From positions 46,508,400 to 46,572,399 of the forward strand of contig OV277860.1 of NCBI GenBank assembly GCA_922989275.2: DNA of 64,000 bases. Reading direction: 5' to 3'. The notes below the pieces were generated by a model. The model saw only the letters and a program-made list of their open reading frames with translations. It made no database searches and was not told the origin of the DNA. Below, in pieces: positions 21,603 through 33,125 of this stretch. This DNA comes from Gari tellinella (taxonomy: Eukaryota; Mollusca; Bivalvia; Cardiida; Psammobiidae). Every line of letters begins with the position of its first letter. The stretch's first letter is position 1. The position numbers and the translations under genes are program-made.

Positions 21603-23701
21603 TTGGCCTCTAAACTTACTACAAGTACTCACAACTCTCGCGATTGGTGGAAAACTCTAAAATGCTGCATGTCTCCTAATGAAAAACCCACAATACCAAC
21701 TCTTTGTTATAACGATAATATTGCTACTGAAAACAAAGACAAAGCTGACCTCCTTAACACTTTCTTCACGAAACAAACAAACATTGATGACACCAATGTA
21801 GCTGTACCAATTCTTCCCGTAAGTAATTCTTCTTTGTCTGCTATAATCTTAAATCCTGATGAAGTTCATGATATCCTAGAATGTTTACCATTAGGAAAAG
21901 CGTCTGGGCCAGACGACTTAAATAATCGTATCCTTCGTGAACTTTCTAATGAACTCAGTGTTCCTCTATGTAATATATTTAACAAATCTTTATCTGAAGG
22001 TGTTTCATCCCAAATGTGGAAACAGGCAAATGTCTGCGCTGTTTTTAAAAAAGGCGACTCTTCTCTGGTTAATAACTATCGCCCCATATCCCTTCTTAGT
22101 AATCTTGACAAAGTCTTGGAAAGGCTTATTTTTAAACATGTTTATAACTTTCTTTTAGATAATGACTTTTTGTCACATTTGCAGTCAGGTTTTATAAGGG
22201 GGGATTCTACAGTTAATCAGCTTACTTTTCTTTATAACACTTTTTGTAAAGCTTTGGATGATGGTAAAGAAATAAGATCTGTTTTCTTTGACATTAGCAA
22301 AGCTTTCGACCGTGTTTGGCACAAAGGACTCTTAGTAAAACTTAAAAATGCAGGTATCGACGGCTCTCTCTTAAAATGGTTTGCTGAGTACCTGTCAAAT
22401 AGGAAACAACGGGTAATTCTTCCAGGTACAACCTCCAATTGGTCAACTATTAATGCAGGTGTACCTCAAGGTTCTATTCTCGGTCCTCTCTTATTTCTAA
22501 TATATATTAATGACATTGTCTCAGACATCCAATCTAACATTCGTCTTTTTGCTGACGATACTAGTCTTTACATTATCGTTGAGCATGCCAACACCTCTGC
22601 TGCTATTCTTAACTCTGACATCTCTGTTATCTCAAACTGGGCCAAACGTTGGCTTGTTTCTTTTAATACCTCCAAAACTGAATCATTAATAATTTCTCGG
22701 AAAACTAATAAACCTATCCATCCTACGTTATACATGTCAAATGAAGATATATCTGAGGTTCAATCTCATAAACATTTAGGCGTTCACTTATCAAATAACG
22801 GTAAATGGCACCAACACATTGAGAATATAAAACTAAAAGCTTGGAATAGAATAAATATAATGCGCAGATTAAAATTTATGCTTGATAGAAAATCACTAGA
22901 GACAATTTGCTATAGCTTTGTAAGACCTATTCTTGAATATGCAGACGTTGTATGGGAAAACTGTACAAATGAAGAGAAAGACGAACTTGATAGTATTCAA
23001 AATGAAGCTGCAAGAATCGTAACAGGTGCCACTAAACTTGTATCTATACATAACCTTTATACTGAAACTGGATGGGAAAGCCTAGCAAAAAGAAGGGACA
23101 TTCACAAACTCGTTATGTTCTATAAAATGGTCAATAATATAACCCCTTCATACCTCTCCTCTTTAGTACCCCCTTTGGTCATCGATACCTCCGCCTATAG
23201 CTTAAGAAACGAAAACAATATCCAGATTCCATTCTGCCGCACACAACTGTACTCTAATTCTTTTCTTCCTTCCGCTGCCAATTGTGGAATTCTCTCTCAC
23301 CTGAAACGCGTAACTCCACTTCTGTATCTTCTTTCAAGCACTCGCTAAGCACCGGAACATCGAATATACCGCCTTATTACTACATTGGGCATAGACATGC
23401 GCAAATCCTCCATACCCGACTCAGAACTAACTGTAGTTCTCTCAATCTTACTCTTTTTCATAAGGATATAGTAGATTCACCACTTTGTCACTGTGGTAAT
23501 ATAGAGAGTACTGAGCACTTCTTCATGTTCTGTCGCACATACAACGAGTTCCGCTTGGCACTTTTACACACAGTTAATCCAATATGTACAGCTACTACAA
23601 AACTTTTTCTTTACGGCGATAACAGTCTAACTGCGGAACAAAATTCTACAATTTTTAACGCTGTACAAACCTATATTACCAAAACAAAGCGCTTTGTGTA
23701 A
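21603..23701 (+). pseudogene. LINE ORF, C-terminal half: reverse transcriptase and zinc-knuckle tail
   Basis: Reverse transcriptase of the same LINE. From 21603 (MASKLTTS..., the first Met in the shifted frame and not a genuine start) it shows LGKASGPDDL, YRPISLLSN, FFDISKAFDRVWH (catalytic Asp), GVPQGSILGPLLFLIYIND and FADD (residues 316-319, active site). The thumb region reads FVRPILEYADVVW and IQNEAARIVTGAT. Near 23275-23282 a second one-base indel moves the frame. The tail in the new frame continues WNSLSPETRNSTSVSSFKHSL and ends with a Cys/His motif, CHCGNIESTEHFFMFC, before TAA 23699. With only two lesions in ~3.3 kb of coding sequence, the copy is young. Confidence 0.88.
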
Positions 23702-24508
23702 CCAACAATTTCGCTATTAAACCTAATGGACACACGGCGTTGTGCCAACGGTGTTACGAAGTTGATGCAAACGTTGCAACGTTGTTTTATCGTTGGGGCA
23801 ACGTTGTTTGCCCTCTGGGCTATTTTTATATACGGCCGTTATATCGCTTCAGTTTCCGTTTTCAAAGTGAACAACCTCATACTTTAAAGCAACAACCCTC
23901 ATTAATACCTATCCCATACTTTCCGTCAAAGAGTACCATTCTAGTCTACCTCAACCTCTCCATCATCTTTGATGCTATATGCATCGCCAATATCATGCCA
24001 AAAAATTCAAACTTTAACCTTACAGTGTACAGTTGATCTTGAATCAAGCGACTCCTTAGTGTATAAGTGTATATACATTTACTAGCATATGCCATAGGTC
24101 TGTGTGGTATAATCCATTGTATAAATATTCACTGTAAAATCTTTCTATACTCTGCGTGTCATGCATCTCATAACAATACGTATGTATTGTATATAATGTT
24201 GCACATAAACCCTCTATTGTATTGTCGCTTGGTGCAGGATTGACTGTATACTGACATATTGTTACGTTCACCAAACATATTCCTTTATTCCAAATGTTTA
24301 TTTGTTAATCGTGATTGTTTTCAGCCACCAACTAGGAGAAGAACTTAATAAGCAAACATTGCTTTCGTTCTCATCCTAAAGTATATTTATGTATGATTAT
24401 AAAATATGTACTATGTTTGAAATAAAATATGTTTAAACTAAAAATATATTTTTTTTAATAAAATGCTTAAAAAAAATCTTCTCTTAAACTACAGTACCCT
24501 AAGCTTAG

Positions 24509-24730
24509 CTATTCTGCACTCAACATCATCCAATCAGCAATTGGCACATTCATATTGTCATAATTGATCAGCTTTCCAAGATACGTTACATTTACATCAA
24601 CGGTCCCAGGTGAGCGATTTAGGGCCGTATACGTATAAACTGTGGAAGTCACGTGACCACCAATAATTACGCCATTCAAAACGTCATCATTCATATTGAG
24701 AAGTGGGGTTGTTGTTAAGTTAACTGTCAT
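24509..24730 (-). other. Open frame of doubtful coding status
   Basis: A 73-codon minus-strand frame (MTVNLTTTPLLNMNDDVLNG...) with a plausible composition runs into the H3 3' end. It has no recognised domain, and part of it overlaps repeat sequence, so it is probably fortuitous. Confidence 0.15.
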
Positions 24731-25410
24731 TTAAGCGTTTGAGATTATTGATTAAACTATTTTTAAGCTTTATCATTTTGAAGGTAAACATTAGTAAAAT
24801 TGAGTGCTGTGGATTGTTCAAACGGAAATGAAATGTTCAAAATTCATCAACGCTTGGCTTCAACCATTTTAAAAATATCATAAAAACCTGGAATTCCGAA
24901 CGTCATGCGTAATGCTTCTCTACACTAATAGATTGTGTATAACTCGTGCAGTGTAAAAAGCCCTGTCAACATTATTTTAGCATATAAATCATCTGATATA
25001 ATCCAGCTGATACGGAAAAAGCTTGAGAACCCAATTTGTCCAAATCTTACAAAGGATTATCAAAAAAAGAGGAAAAATAATCTATACAAGCGTGGATTAC
25101 TTTCTCGTATTCTCAGGGGTTCTCGTATTATTGGGGTTGTGGAAAACGGGTAAAATGGACGCTTCTGACATCTGGAAATATATCATCTGTTTTCCTTCGA
25201 TAAATCAATGCTGTTCACGCTTGAAAAGTAGGTATCAACCTCGGCTGAAGCCTTGGTTGACATCACTTGCCTCGGATGAACAATCCGTTCTCTCCTCTTC
25301 TGTGAGATGTGATATTTATATATTGCCACATTACTACAATTAGAATCCGTCCAAAACACGTTATTATTTCCCAATAAATGCGTTTATGGTAAAACAATGA
25401 TGTCCACTTC

Positions 25411-25470
25411 AAACAGTTTTGAGCCAGATCAGATGCCTGATAACCCTGCGTCTGATCAGGTTCCATGTTC
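25411..25470. repeat. Palindromic core copy
   Basis: The core centre AGATCAGATGCCTG...GCGTCTGATCAGG is present. The left arm is AAACAGTTTTGAGCC and the right arm has decayed to TTCCATGTTCC. Confidence 0.55.
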
Positions 25471-25570
25471 CCCATGTTAAGATAAACTTTAAAAATACAA
25501 TGTTATAATTACATTTATTGCATTGCGTTTCGTTTGTGTGACCACGTATTTTCCTCTATATCCATGACAG

Positions 25571-25797
25571 GATCACTTGCTGCAAAAGTACAAGAAGGCT
25601 GCCAACTTTCCTATGCTGTCTCAGCTCCATATCATGTCCTGGAATAAGACAAATCCCGGAAGTGACCTCATGCTTGGACAGTTTGGAAACAGAAGCCAGA
25701 GCATATATGACAGGACGAAGCTCCTCCATGTTACTGACAGAATTGTGCCTGGCAGTCTATGGATACATGACGGTGGTGGCAAAAGGGGATTTGTCAA
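25571..25797 (+). CDS. Penultimate exon of an unrecognised host gene
   Basis: The acceptor TATCCATGACAG at 25559-25570 opens a 227-nt frame starting DHLLQKYKKAANFPMLSQL, with MSWNKTNPGSDLMLGQFGNR and VPGSLWIHDGGGKRGFV further on. It ends GTCAA before the donor GTAAGG (25798). It ends on two bases of a codon, and the next plus-strand exon candidate (30191) supplies one base and continues in frame, so the two fit as neighbours across a ~4.4-kb intron packed with MITEs. The family is not recognised. The Gly-rich DGGGKRG stretch and balanced composition suggest a folded domain. Upstream exons were not found in the window. Confidence 0.6.
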
Positions 25798-25834
25798 GTA
25801 AGGTTTTGTCCAGAGAAAACTTATTCTGTTCAAA

Positions 25835-26065
25835 TTAACCCATTTACACCTAGTGTATTCTTCCATGTTTATATATTGGATTAGTCCATTTTTTTTATTA
25901 AAGGGATGCCTGGTAAAAATTTTCATTTTCATATTGTTTTATATTGAAATTCCTATCAGCAAACAATGTAGACTCTGATCAGACGCCGCAAAATACGGCG
26001 TCTGATCAGAGTCTACACTGTTTGCCTATGCCCCATATATGGGATCGTGAGCACAAATGGGTTAA
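25835..26065. mobile_element. Family G MITE (G1)
   Basis: TTAA precedes CCCATTTACACC at the left, and GCACAAATGGG precedes TTAA at the right. The palindromic core is at 25960-26025 with a GCCGCAAAATACGGC centre. CCATATATGGGATCGTG near the right end is shared with the copy at 53637-53862. Lies in the putative intron 25798-30190. Confidence 0.8.
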
Positions 26066-26099
26066 CGCCGTTATGCTTAACATACTATTTACATTGGAA

Positions 26100-26165
26100 C
26101 TAGTTTGAACCAGATCAGACGTTGTGTGACTCGATGTCTGATCAGACTCCAAACCGTTTGCCACT
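26100..26165. repeat. Palindromic core copy
   Basis: ACTAGTTTGAACCAGATCAG and CTGATCAGACTCCAAACC flank an ACGTTGTGTGACTCGATGT centre. No TIRs were identified. Confidence 0.6.
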
Positions 26166-26834
26166 CGGATTTACAAATTTTCCAACATATTATTTCTGCT
26201 ACACTGTATTGCGTTTGTATTTAGTTTCATTCAAAACATTTTCAAAATATGATAACCTGACTAACAGCATTGCAAACAGTGTAGAGCAAGGCCATCCGCC
26301 GCGTCTTTGATAGACACTGTTTGACACCCACATATATCTAAAACATTGTATGTAGTTGTATTGCATACATATTTGGCAGTGTATACCAAACTGAGATACA
26401 GAGCCTTGGGTGACAACGGTGCTTGGTCTGTATAATGTTTCAATGAAATAATGCTGGTTTTATTATGGCACGGTTCATATAGTTTTTATTACATTTTATT
26501 TTGTTTACGTTTAGTTTCTTTTAAACAGGAAAGAGTAACATATTCGCCATTGTAACGATTAAGAAATAATTTGCACTCAAAGATTATAAAACAACTCATA
26601 TAAACACCCAAAATAAGATTCAGAGAAGTTTTTCTAAGTTTACTGTACAATACTACATGGAAAACTAGGCAAACGGCTATATTTTTCAGCCAGAAAAATA
26701 TTTCAAGATATCTTGTAGAGGTTCCCCAATGAATAATTAATGTGAAATTTCTTTGGATCACTTGTGCAAAACCTTTTTTCATTTTGACCAGTAGTGTTTT
26801 TAAATATATCTAGCCATATGTGAACAATCCGACA

Positions 26835-27071
26835 TACAGTGAAGAAAACGCTATTCTTTCCCGTTTAAACGAAACGAAACGCAAACGCAAAACACTAACA
26901 CCTAGAAAAAAGCAGCTTTTTGACAATTCTGATAATTCATGTTTATAGTTTGGAGCCTGATCAGACGCCGGGTTACCCGGCGTCTGATCTGGCTCCAAAC
27001 TGTTTGCAATAGAAATAATAGTTTTAGCATAAACGCGTTTATTGGGAAAGAATAACTTTTTCTCCACTGTA
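26835..27071 (-). mobile_element. Family C MITE (C1)
   Basis: Ends TACAGTGAAGAAAACGC and TTTTCTCCACTGTA. The core at 26940-27007 has a GCCGGGTTACCCGGC centre. TA at both ends fits a Tc1/mariner-type target duplication. Confidence 0.8.
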
Positions 27072-27586
27072 CATACTTTCCGTAATTTTGTTTCCAGCCA
27101 GGAAAATAATTTGTTTTTTTCTGATAGAGAGTCACCCATGGATCACTTGTATAAAATATCTTAATTTTGATCAGTAGATTTTGACAAGAAGATTTGTAAA
27201 GTTTTTTTCAATTTGGTGAACTGTATTTTTGAAGACATCATACATATTATCATACAAGGAACAATACTATAATGTTTTGATAAAATGTGTCATGTGGTTT
27301 CCAAGAAGAGGCAATTTAAAGAAAACATTGGCTACGGAAGACAAAAACGCACGACGACACTATGCAATTTAAATCGTTGGATTTAATCGGTAACTAGATT
27401 AGTTACTTTAAAGTTCAGCGGTTAATGCATTTAAAAAACCACACGAACAATATAAGCAGTTAAGTGGAGAACACAATTATTCTTTCCAATAAAAACTTTG
27501 ACAATATTTGTTGTACAAGGTTTTGTTAGACAGGTCCCAAATGTCCCCGGAAATGTACAGACGCCATTATTACGTTTACACGATAC

Positions 27587-27798
27587 TTAACCCTTATCCT
27601 GCGGTGATATCGTCTGCTTCGAAATTGTCGTCTGCAAAGTTTGTTAAATTTAGATTTATACATTTTTAAGTAAAGAAACCTAAAGAAGAATGTCAAACAG
27701 TTTGGATCCAGATCAGACACCGCGTTACGCGGTGTCTGATCTGGATCTAAACTGTTTGCAAAAATCAATAAAGTCGCGACCAGCAGGCAAAGGGTTAA
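27587..27798 (+). mobile_element. Family B MITE (B2)
   Basis: It is flanked by TTAA on both sides, with ends CCCTTATCCTGC and GCAAAGGG. It contains CGTCTGCTTCGAAATTGTCGTC and the core at 27693-27760 with a CCGCGTTACGCGG centre. TTAA duplication plus CCC ends is piggyBac-like. Confidence 0.8.
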
Positions 27799-27820
27799 CG
27801 CAAACCCTATGCAAATAGGC

Positions 27821-27910
27821 TACAGCACTCCCTGTCCACAACGGGGGAACTGCGACAATGGCCGTTGTAAGGCGTTGATGGAAGGGCCGTTGTAGGGAGG
27901 GAGCACTGTA
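27821..27910. mobile_element. Minimal family A MITE (A4)
   Basis: Only 90 bp, but both TIRs are complete: TACAGCACTCCCTGTCC and GGGAGGGAGCACTGTA. The palindromic core has been deleted. This shows that the core is dispensable to, or separable from, the ends. Confidence 0.7.
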
Positions 27911-27914
27911 TCTA

Positions 27915-28252
27915 GCTTATAAAGGTAAAGGTAAAGGTGTGAGTTTATAAAGTCTTCATTTACGTTAATATAAATACCGATGATGATTTACGTAAATCGT
28001 ATTCTGCCGACTTTTATATTTACCTCCCTGATCATCGAGTCACAAGTCGGCCATTTACATACGGCGCAAGTTGCAGCCTTTCCCTCACAGGTACCCATTT
28101 CATTCATCTGGGTGAAGAGGAGCAATGTATAGTTAGTTTTTGGCTCAGAAAAAGTTTGGGCTCAGAAAACTTTCAGTAATCCAGACAGGGCTCGAACCAG
28201 GAACCTCTCGCCTCATAGGCGAACGTCCTACCACTTGACCACCGACCCTACT
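27915..28252 (-). mobile_element. tRNA-headed SINE (MetaSINE-like)
   Basis: On the minus strand a tRNA-like head (28252 to ~28175) has box A-like GGTGGTCAAGTGG and box B GGTTCGAGCCC. It is followed by a body with CTTCACCCAGATG and AAATGGGTACCTGTGA, a block conserved in invertebrate MetaSINEs. The tail is the TTTACC repeat near 27922-27938. It lies in the putative intron of the + gene. Confidence 0.7.
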
Positions 28253-28384
28253 AGCTTATGTCATTCATACATCTTTTTCTGTTCATTGAAATACATGTAC
28301 GCCATGTTTGCAATTCTACTTCTCTTTAGAGGCTGCATAACAACAGTATCCCCTTGACTGCTGTACTCCGAGTACAGTTGTTTT

Positions 28385-28450
28385 TGCAAATATGTTGATG
28401 CTGTCAAGACGCCGCGTAGCACGGCGTCTGATCAGGATCATAATGTTTGA
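28385..28450. repeat. Palindromic core copy, half degraded
   Basis: The centre GACGCCGCGTAGCACGGCGTC and the right arm GATCAGGATCATAATGTTTG are recognisable, and the left arm is eroded. Confidence 0.5.
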
Positions 28451-28565
28451 TACTCATTACGATATTGCTGCAGACAAATCACCTAATTTCTAAATTTGGA
28501 GACAGTTCTTGAAAGAAGTGGACGTCGTGGCATCGAATGGGCTTAGATTAGTTTAACAATACATG

Positions 28566-28815
28566 TACAGTGGAGAATCTGTTATTCTTTCCCAATAAAC
28601 GCGTTTACGCTAAAACTATTATTTGCAGTGCAAACAGTTTGGAGCCAGATCAGACGCCGGGTAACCCGGCGTCTGATCAGGCTCCAAACTGTTTGCCACC
28701 AAGATAAACATGAATTATCAGAATTGTCCAAAAGTTGTACATTTCTACGTTTTAGTGCTTTGCGTTTGCGTACATTTGCGTTTAAACGGGAAAGAATAAC
28801 AGATTCTCCACTGTA
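28566..28815 (+). mobile_element. Family C MITE (C2)
   Basis: Complete copy with TACAGTGGAGAATCTG and CAGATTCTCCACTGTA ends. The inner part includes ATAAACGCGTTTACGC. The perfect core (28627-28697) has a GCCGGGTAACCCGGC centre. It is nearly identical to 32074-32314, so both are recent. Confidence 0.9.
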
Positions 28816-29805
28816 TCCAGGTACCACCATTATTCGAACACCTAAGCATCTTCGAGTCAATTATAAATTTCTATGTGAATAAAAGTTATTTTTTACATAG
28901 ATACTGGATACACTGGTTATTTTCAACTTATAATACGATGGGTAAGTTATTGCAACTAAAATCGGTTCTCTAACAATGTAAACAAAGTATAGTGGCCCGC
29001 TTACCTCATTCTCAGTAGAATGCCAACCTAAATTCGAACAGCAGGTTTGACACCACGAAATGTTTACAATATGTAGCCCAGGGTAAGTGTTTGTTCATAA
29101 AATGTCAGATAAAACATAAAACAAGAGTCTGCCACCTTATAAAAAGGAAATGTCAACTTTTTTACATGTAATTTACAGTAGTTTAGACATAAGGTATCAA
29201 TTGTTAATGGCTACAGAGAGGGCATTAGAAGGGTCTCCCTTTTGATGTGAAATGCATCTAAAACAAAGAAGAAATTTCTTAAAAGTTGCTGAACATATTT
29301 TTCTAAAATAAAACTAGTGTACTGGAACCTGTAAGATAAACAAACAATTTGTTTATTCCCTGTTATTTCTAATATGAAACACAATTAGCAAATAAAAAAA
29401 GTGAAAAAAGTGATAAGGACCCCTAGTTTGAGATTTGATCAAATTTAGTGGTCTGAACCCTCAATATTATTTATCCGGACCATTAGGAATTAGGTAAATG
29501 TAAAAGTTTTGCAGCCGATACACCACTGGTCATTTTTGATAACAGAAAATGTAGTATGTGGCCAAATTATGCATTGGCAAATTTGGGATTAGATGTAAAT
29601 ACAATATTTATAGTCAGATAAGTTCAACAAATGCCCTTTCACTTATTTACTGATCTTTTTTGCCGATTTTGTGTTCTTGACATTTCTACCGGTGTTACTG
29701 TCAAAATGTCACGCGCGGTATTTGTTTGTAACTATAGATGTCACGCGAAATGATTCAGGTGTTCGATTTTTGGTTGTGTTCGAATAACGGTTGTAAAGGG
29801 ATATA

Positions 29806-30152
29806 TACAGTACTCCCTCTCTACAACGGCCCTCTCAACAACACATCCCTCCTAACAACGACTCTTGCCGCAGTTCCCCAAACAAGACATTTATGTCCAA
29901 CATATATACGGCTGCAATATCGTCTGCTTAAAATTGTCGTCTGCTGTTTTACTCAAAGTGACACAATTGACAGAAAAAAAATTATGAATGGAGAGTGACA
30001 AACAGCTTGAATCCAGATCAGACGCCGCGTTTCGCGGCGTCTGATCTGGATTTAAGCTGTTTGCACATTTCCCTCCAATTAACGACTCCTTCCGAACAAC
30101 GAACACAATTTGTGTCTCCCGTTGGGTGGCATTGTACAGAGGGAGCGCTGTA
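29806..30152 (+). mobile_element. Family A MITE, complete (A3)
   Basis: Ends TACAGTACTCCCTCTC and GAGGGAGCGCTGTA. The core at 29998-30065 has a CCGCGTTTCGCGG centre. Reference copy for family A. It ends 38 bp before the terminal host exon. Confidence 0.85.
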
Positions 30153-30190
30153 CAAAAACGAGGGCACTAAATTGTTATATCTTTTTACAG

Positions 30191-30390
30191 GGTCGGTTTA
30201 AAGGATACCGACGTCGTTTTGAAGCATTTTCGCTTATGTAATGAGGACTGGCTAAAGCCTAGCAAAGAACATAACAAACCTAACCATTGTTTTGGAGGGT
30301 TCAAAGTACATACCGATCCGTACATGGCTGAGGTGATTGCAGCAATAGGACCAAGTGTTCGAAACACCAAAAAGATTCTGAAACTGTGAG
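30191..30390 (+). CDS. Terminal exon of an unrecognised host gene
   Basis: The acceptor TTGTTATATCTTTTTACAG precedes an open frame that, after one base completing a split codon, reads VGLKDTDVVLKHFRLCNEDW, then HCFGGFKVHTDPYMAEVIAA and ends RNTKKILKL before TGA (30387-30389). The phase fits the exon ending at 25797. About 65 residues; no family is recognised. Cys/His/Trp content and the lack of repeats argue for a real domain. No polyadenylation signal was pinned down downstream. Confidence 0.6.
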
Positions 30391-31219
30391 AAGGCCGGAT
30401 ATTCAAGAACATATATAAACTCTTCATCAACTTTTCTTTTAGTTGGACGAACAACCAGGTACAATGGAAAAAGGTGTTTCTTCTTCCAAAAAAAAAAATG
30501 GAACTAGATTCGACAACGATTCACTCGGTGTCTGACCAGGCACCAACTTGTGTGTAACTAATATTTCAATGAATTGTCAACACTTTCGAAATCATATGAT
30601 TTTCTACATTTAATTGTATTGTGTTTGCATTCTATTTTGTCAATGTTGGAAATGTATTTTTCGCACTAACATCTACTTGGGACACACCTTAAACTCTAAA
30701 TTGATTGGGTGGCTTTCAGCAGAAGAGACATCGTTTAATGGGTCGAAAAAAAGGTTGTAGACACGGCATTGACTCATTTCATTTTGAAAATTTGACAATA
30801 CAAGAAATGTAATCCCAGACCAGTTTAGCCCTTTTTCTCGAAATGGCAAACGGTCTGGGTACAGATCAGACGCCGCGACACGCGGCGTCTGATAAAGACC
30901 CAAACTGTCTGACACTTATATTGATATTTATTAAGTAATTGTATGAGATTTTGGATTAACTTTAGTCCTGCTTTAAGGTGCCATTTTTCAGGAAGTTGTA
31001 AAAGTATGTAATGGTACTTTATCTGGAAAAGTAGTTCTGATGCGGAATAAATAGGTAATGGTGTATATGACAGAAAGGTGTTACCATAATTCCATAAATA
31101 CACCTTTACTTTATTCTACCACTGAAAACTTAAGATTCATAAATAAACCCCCACCCCCACACACACCCCCAACCACCACCACAACCACCAAAGATCTTCC
31201 CCAGCATTTTATTTTAGGC

Positions 31220-31910
31220 ATTATTAGGAACCCTCTAATCTGGATTTACACTGCTTACAAAGGACAAGTATACTCTTCAACAGATACACTGTTATGTGGC
31301 ACTAGATTATAGTGGGCCTGTTACATTGCAATGTATAAAACAATGAAGACCTTTATTAGGGGCCCATTGACTTGGGTCTTCACTGTTTGCATAGGAGAAA
31401 TGTACTCTTCACAGGTACATATTTTGTTATGATGTAAATATGTGATTGTATATTTCAATGAGTGTTTAATTTATTGCAATATGACAAACAGTGCATATCC
31501 TGATCAGAGTGGCCTTAAAGGAGGCTTTGATCTGGATCTACTCTGTATGCAATTGACAAGTGTACTCCAAACAGCTACACGTTTGTTAATGATGTAAGTA
31601 CGTGGTACTAGGTTGCAATGAGGTTGTAACAATTTATTGTAACCTGATCAACAATGAAGACCCTCAACAGAGGACCCCTATAAGGGGCCCTCTGATCTGG
31701 GTCTACACTGTTTGCACAGGACAAGAGTACTCTTCACAGGTACACTGTTGGTTAATGATAAATATATGTTGTGGTAGGTTTCAATGAGTTTATTTTAAAA
31801 AAAAATGCAACATGAAAGAAAATGAAGAGCCTAATCAGAGGGTCCCTATTTGGAGCCCTCTGATCTGGATAAACACTGTTTGCATAGGCTAAAATAAACT
31901 TTAGTAGAAA
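31220..31910 (+). repeat. Tandem array of ~165-bp units, each with a palindrome
   Basis: About five units are present, with landmarks ACAAGTGTACTCTTCACAGGTACA near 31260, 31393, 31555 and 31720. Each unit has a hairpin such as CAGAGGACCCCTATAAGGGGCCCTCTG ending in CACTGTTTGCA. The loop and arm sequences differ between units, but the fold is kept. The hairpin matches the core of the MITE at 51603-51845. Confidence 0.75.
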
Positions 31911-32073
31911 TCTCCTACAGGATATATTTCTTATCCAATTTCATCTTGCTTTTATATTTACTCCAATTATCCATATGCCTAATCATTTATATTAACCCTT
32001 TACTCAATAGAGTGTTTTCATTACTGAAGGAGCATTCTGCTATACTTTCAGTCTGTTTTAAGCCACCATCTTC

Positions 32074-32314
32074 TACAGTGGAGAATAAACCCAATAAACG
32101 CGTTTACGCTAAAACTATTATTTGCAGTGCAAACAGTTTGGAGCCAGATCAGACGCCGGGTAACCTGGCGTCTGATCAGGCTCCAAACTGTTTGCCACCA
32201 AGATAAACAAGAATTATCAGAATTGTCCAAAAGTTGTTCTTTTCTACGTTTTAGTGCTTTGCGTTTGCGTACGTTTGCGTTTAAACGGGAAAGAATAACA
32301 GATTCTCCACTGTA
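32074..32314 (+). mobile_element. Family C MITE (C3)
   Basis: TACAGTGGAGAATAAACCC and AGATTCTCCACTGTA ends, with the core at 32129-32200. It lacks the GTTATTCTTT stretch near the left end but is otherwise almost identical to C2. Confidence 0.88.
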
Positions 32315-32394
32315 TACACATTTTTACGTCTTTAACTTTTTGTTTCCAGTGAATAAAATAGTCATAATTTAAACAACCATGACTATATTTATTA

Positions 32395-32995
32395 AGAAAT
32401 CTTTTCTGTATTTCAGCAGATGGTATCTTAAAGCAGGCCGATAGAAAAGCAGAATGCCCATTAAGGCCCATTTTGCTTTACTTTCAACCTGCTATATAAG
32501 ATGTCACCTGTCTTCAAAACTAAAACAGGCTAAGAAGTAAAGAGTTAAGCTGATGATTGATTAACCTATTACCCCATGAATACACCTTTATACATCTTTT
32601 ATTTATTCTTCCACTTCTATATCAGAGCAGATAGTAGCTCAGAGCAGACTGAAATTAAAGTAGAATGCTCCTAAATGAGCATTCTGCTGTACTTTCTGGC
32701 TGCTTTAAGTTTAAGCAAATATCTGTCTTCAGTTCAAATTCTGCAAGTCGGGGCAATACTTCAAGGATTGGGGAAATACTTCCTAGGAAATTTACACCCC
32801 TGGTGGGGAACATTTCCTGTTAACTGATATGCACAATTTAAGAACTATTTTCTATCAACTAGCAGCTTTAAAGCAGGTTGAATTTTAGTAAAGCAGAATG
32901 CTCCTGAAGTTGCATTCTGCTTTACTTTCAACCTGCTTGGTGGTCACATGTCTTCAAAACTAGAAACAGGCAATGTGGTAAATGGTTAATTCAAG
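32395..32995. mobile_element. Cluster of three family E MITEs
   Basis: Three palindromic units (32395-32545, 32560-32705 and 32870-32990) contain AAAGCAGAATGC...GCATTCTGCTTTACTTTC hairpins and AAAACTAGAAACAGGC-type ends. They are degenerate relative to the copy at 9588. Confidence 0.55.
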
Positions 32996-33125
32996 ATAGA
33001 AAAAATCCACATGATAGACTCTTTATATCCCTTCTAAGTTATATGCATAAAGGCACAAATTACTGTGTTTGATATACATGTATATATGCAAGACATATAA
33101 CTCCTGTTTGATTATCCATAGTATA

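Larger units (their letters stand above)
19687..24437 (+). mobile_element. Full-length CR1/L2-group LINE with intact target duplication
   Basis: A perfect 13-bp repeat CTAAAAATATATT flanks the element at 19674-19686 and 24438-24450. The interrupted H3 repeat resumes beyond it, so both borders are defined. The 4751-bp element has a ~730-bp 5' leader, an EEP endonuclease-RT ORF broken by two frameshifts, and a ~740-bp 3' UTR. It is not 5' truncated, which is uncommon for LINE copies. Two small open frames in the leader (20145-20390 and upstream) contain hydrophobic stretches but no recognised ORF1 domain. Confidence 0.9.
18813..24628 (+). repeat. Hairpin-headed bivalve repeat split by a LINE (H3)
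   Basis: The head hairpin AGCTCACCTGGCAC-AAA-GTGCCAAGGTGAGCT (18813-18844) has paired changes relative to H1 and H2. Units follow to 19673 and resume after the LINE at 24451 with CTTCTCTTAAACTACAGTACCC. A 3' end, CCAGGTGAGCGATTTAGGGCC, lies at ~24607-24627. The LINE (19687-24437) is nested within it. Confidence 0.75.

Noticed and set aside
29806..30152. Bacterial-type terminators or CRISPR-like repeats at the palindromes
   Set aside because: The palindromes are dispersed, lie inside TIR-bearing MITEs and are not regularly spaced with spacers. The genome is animal.
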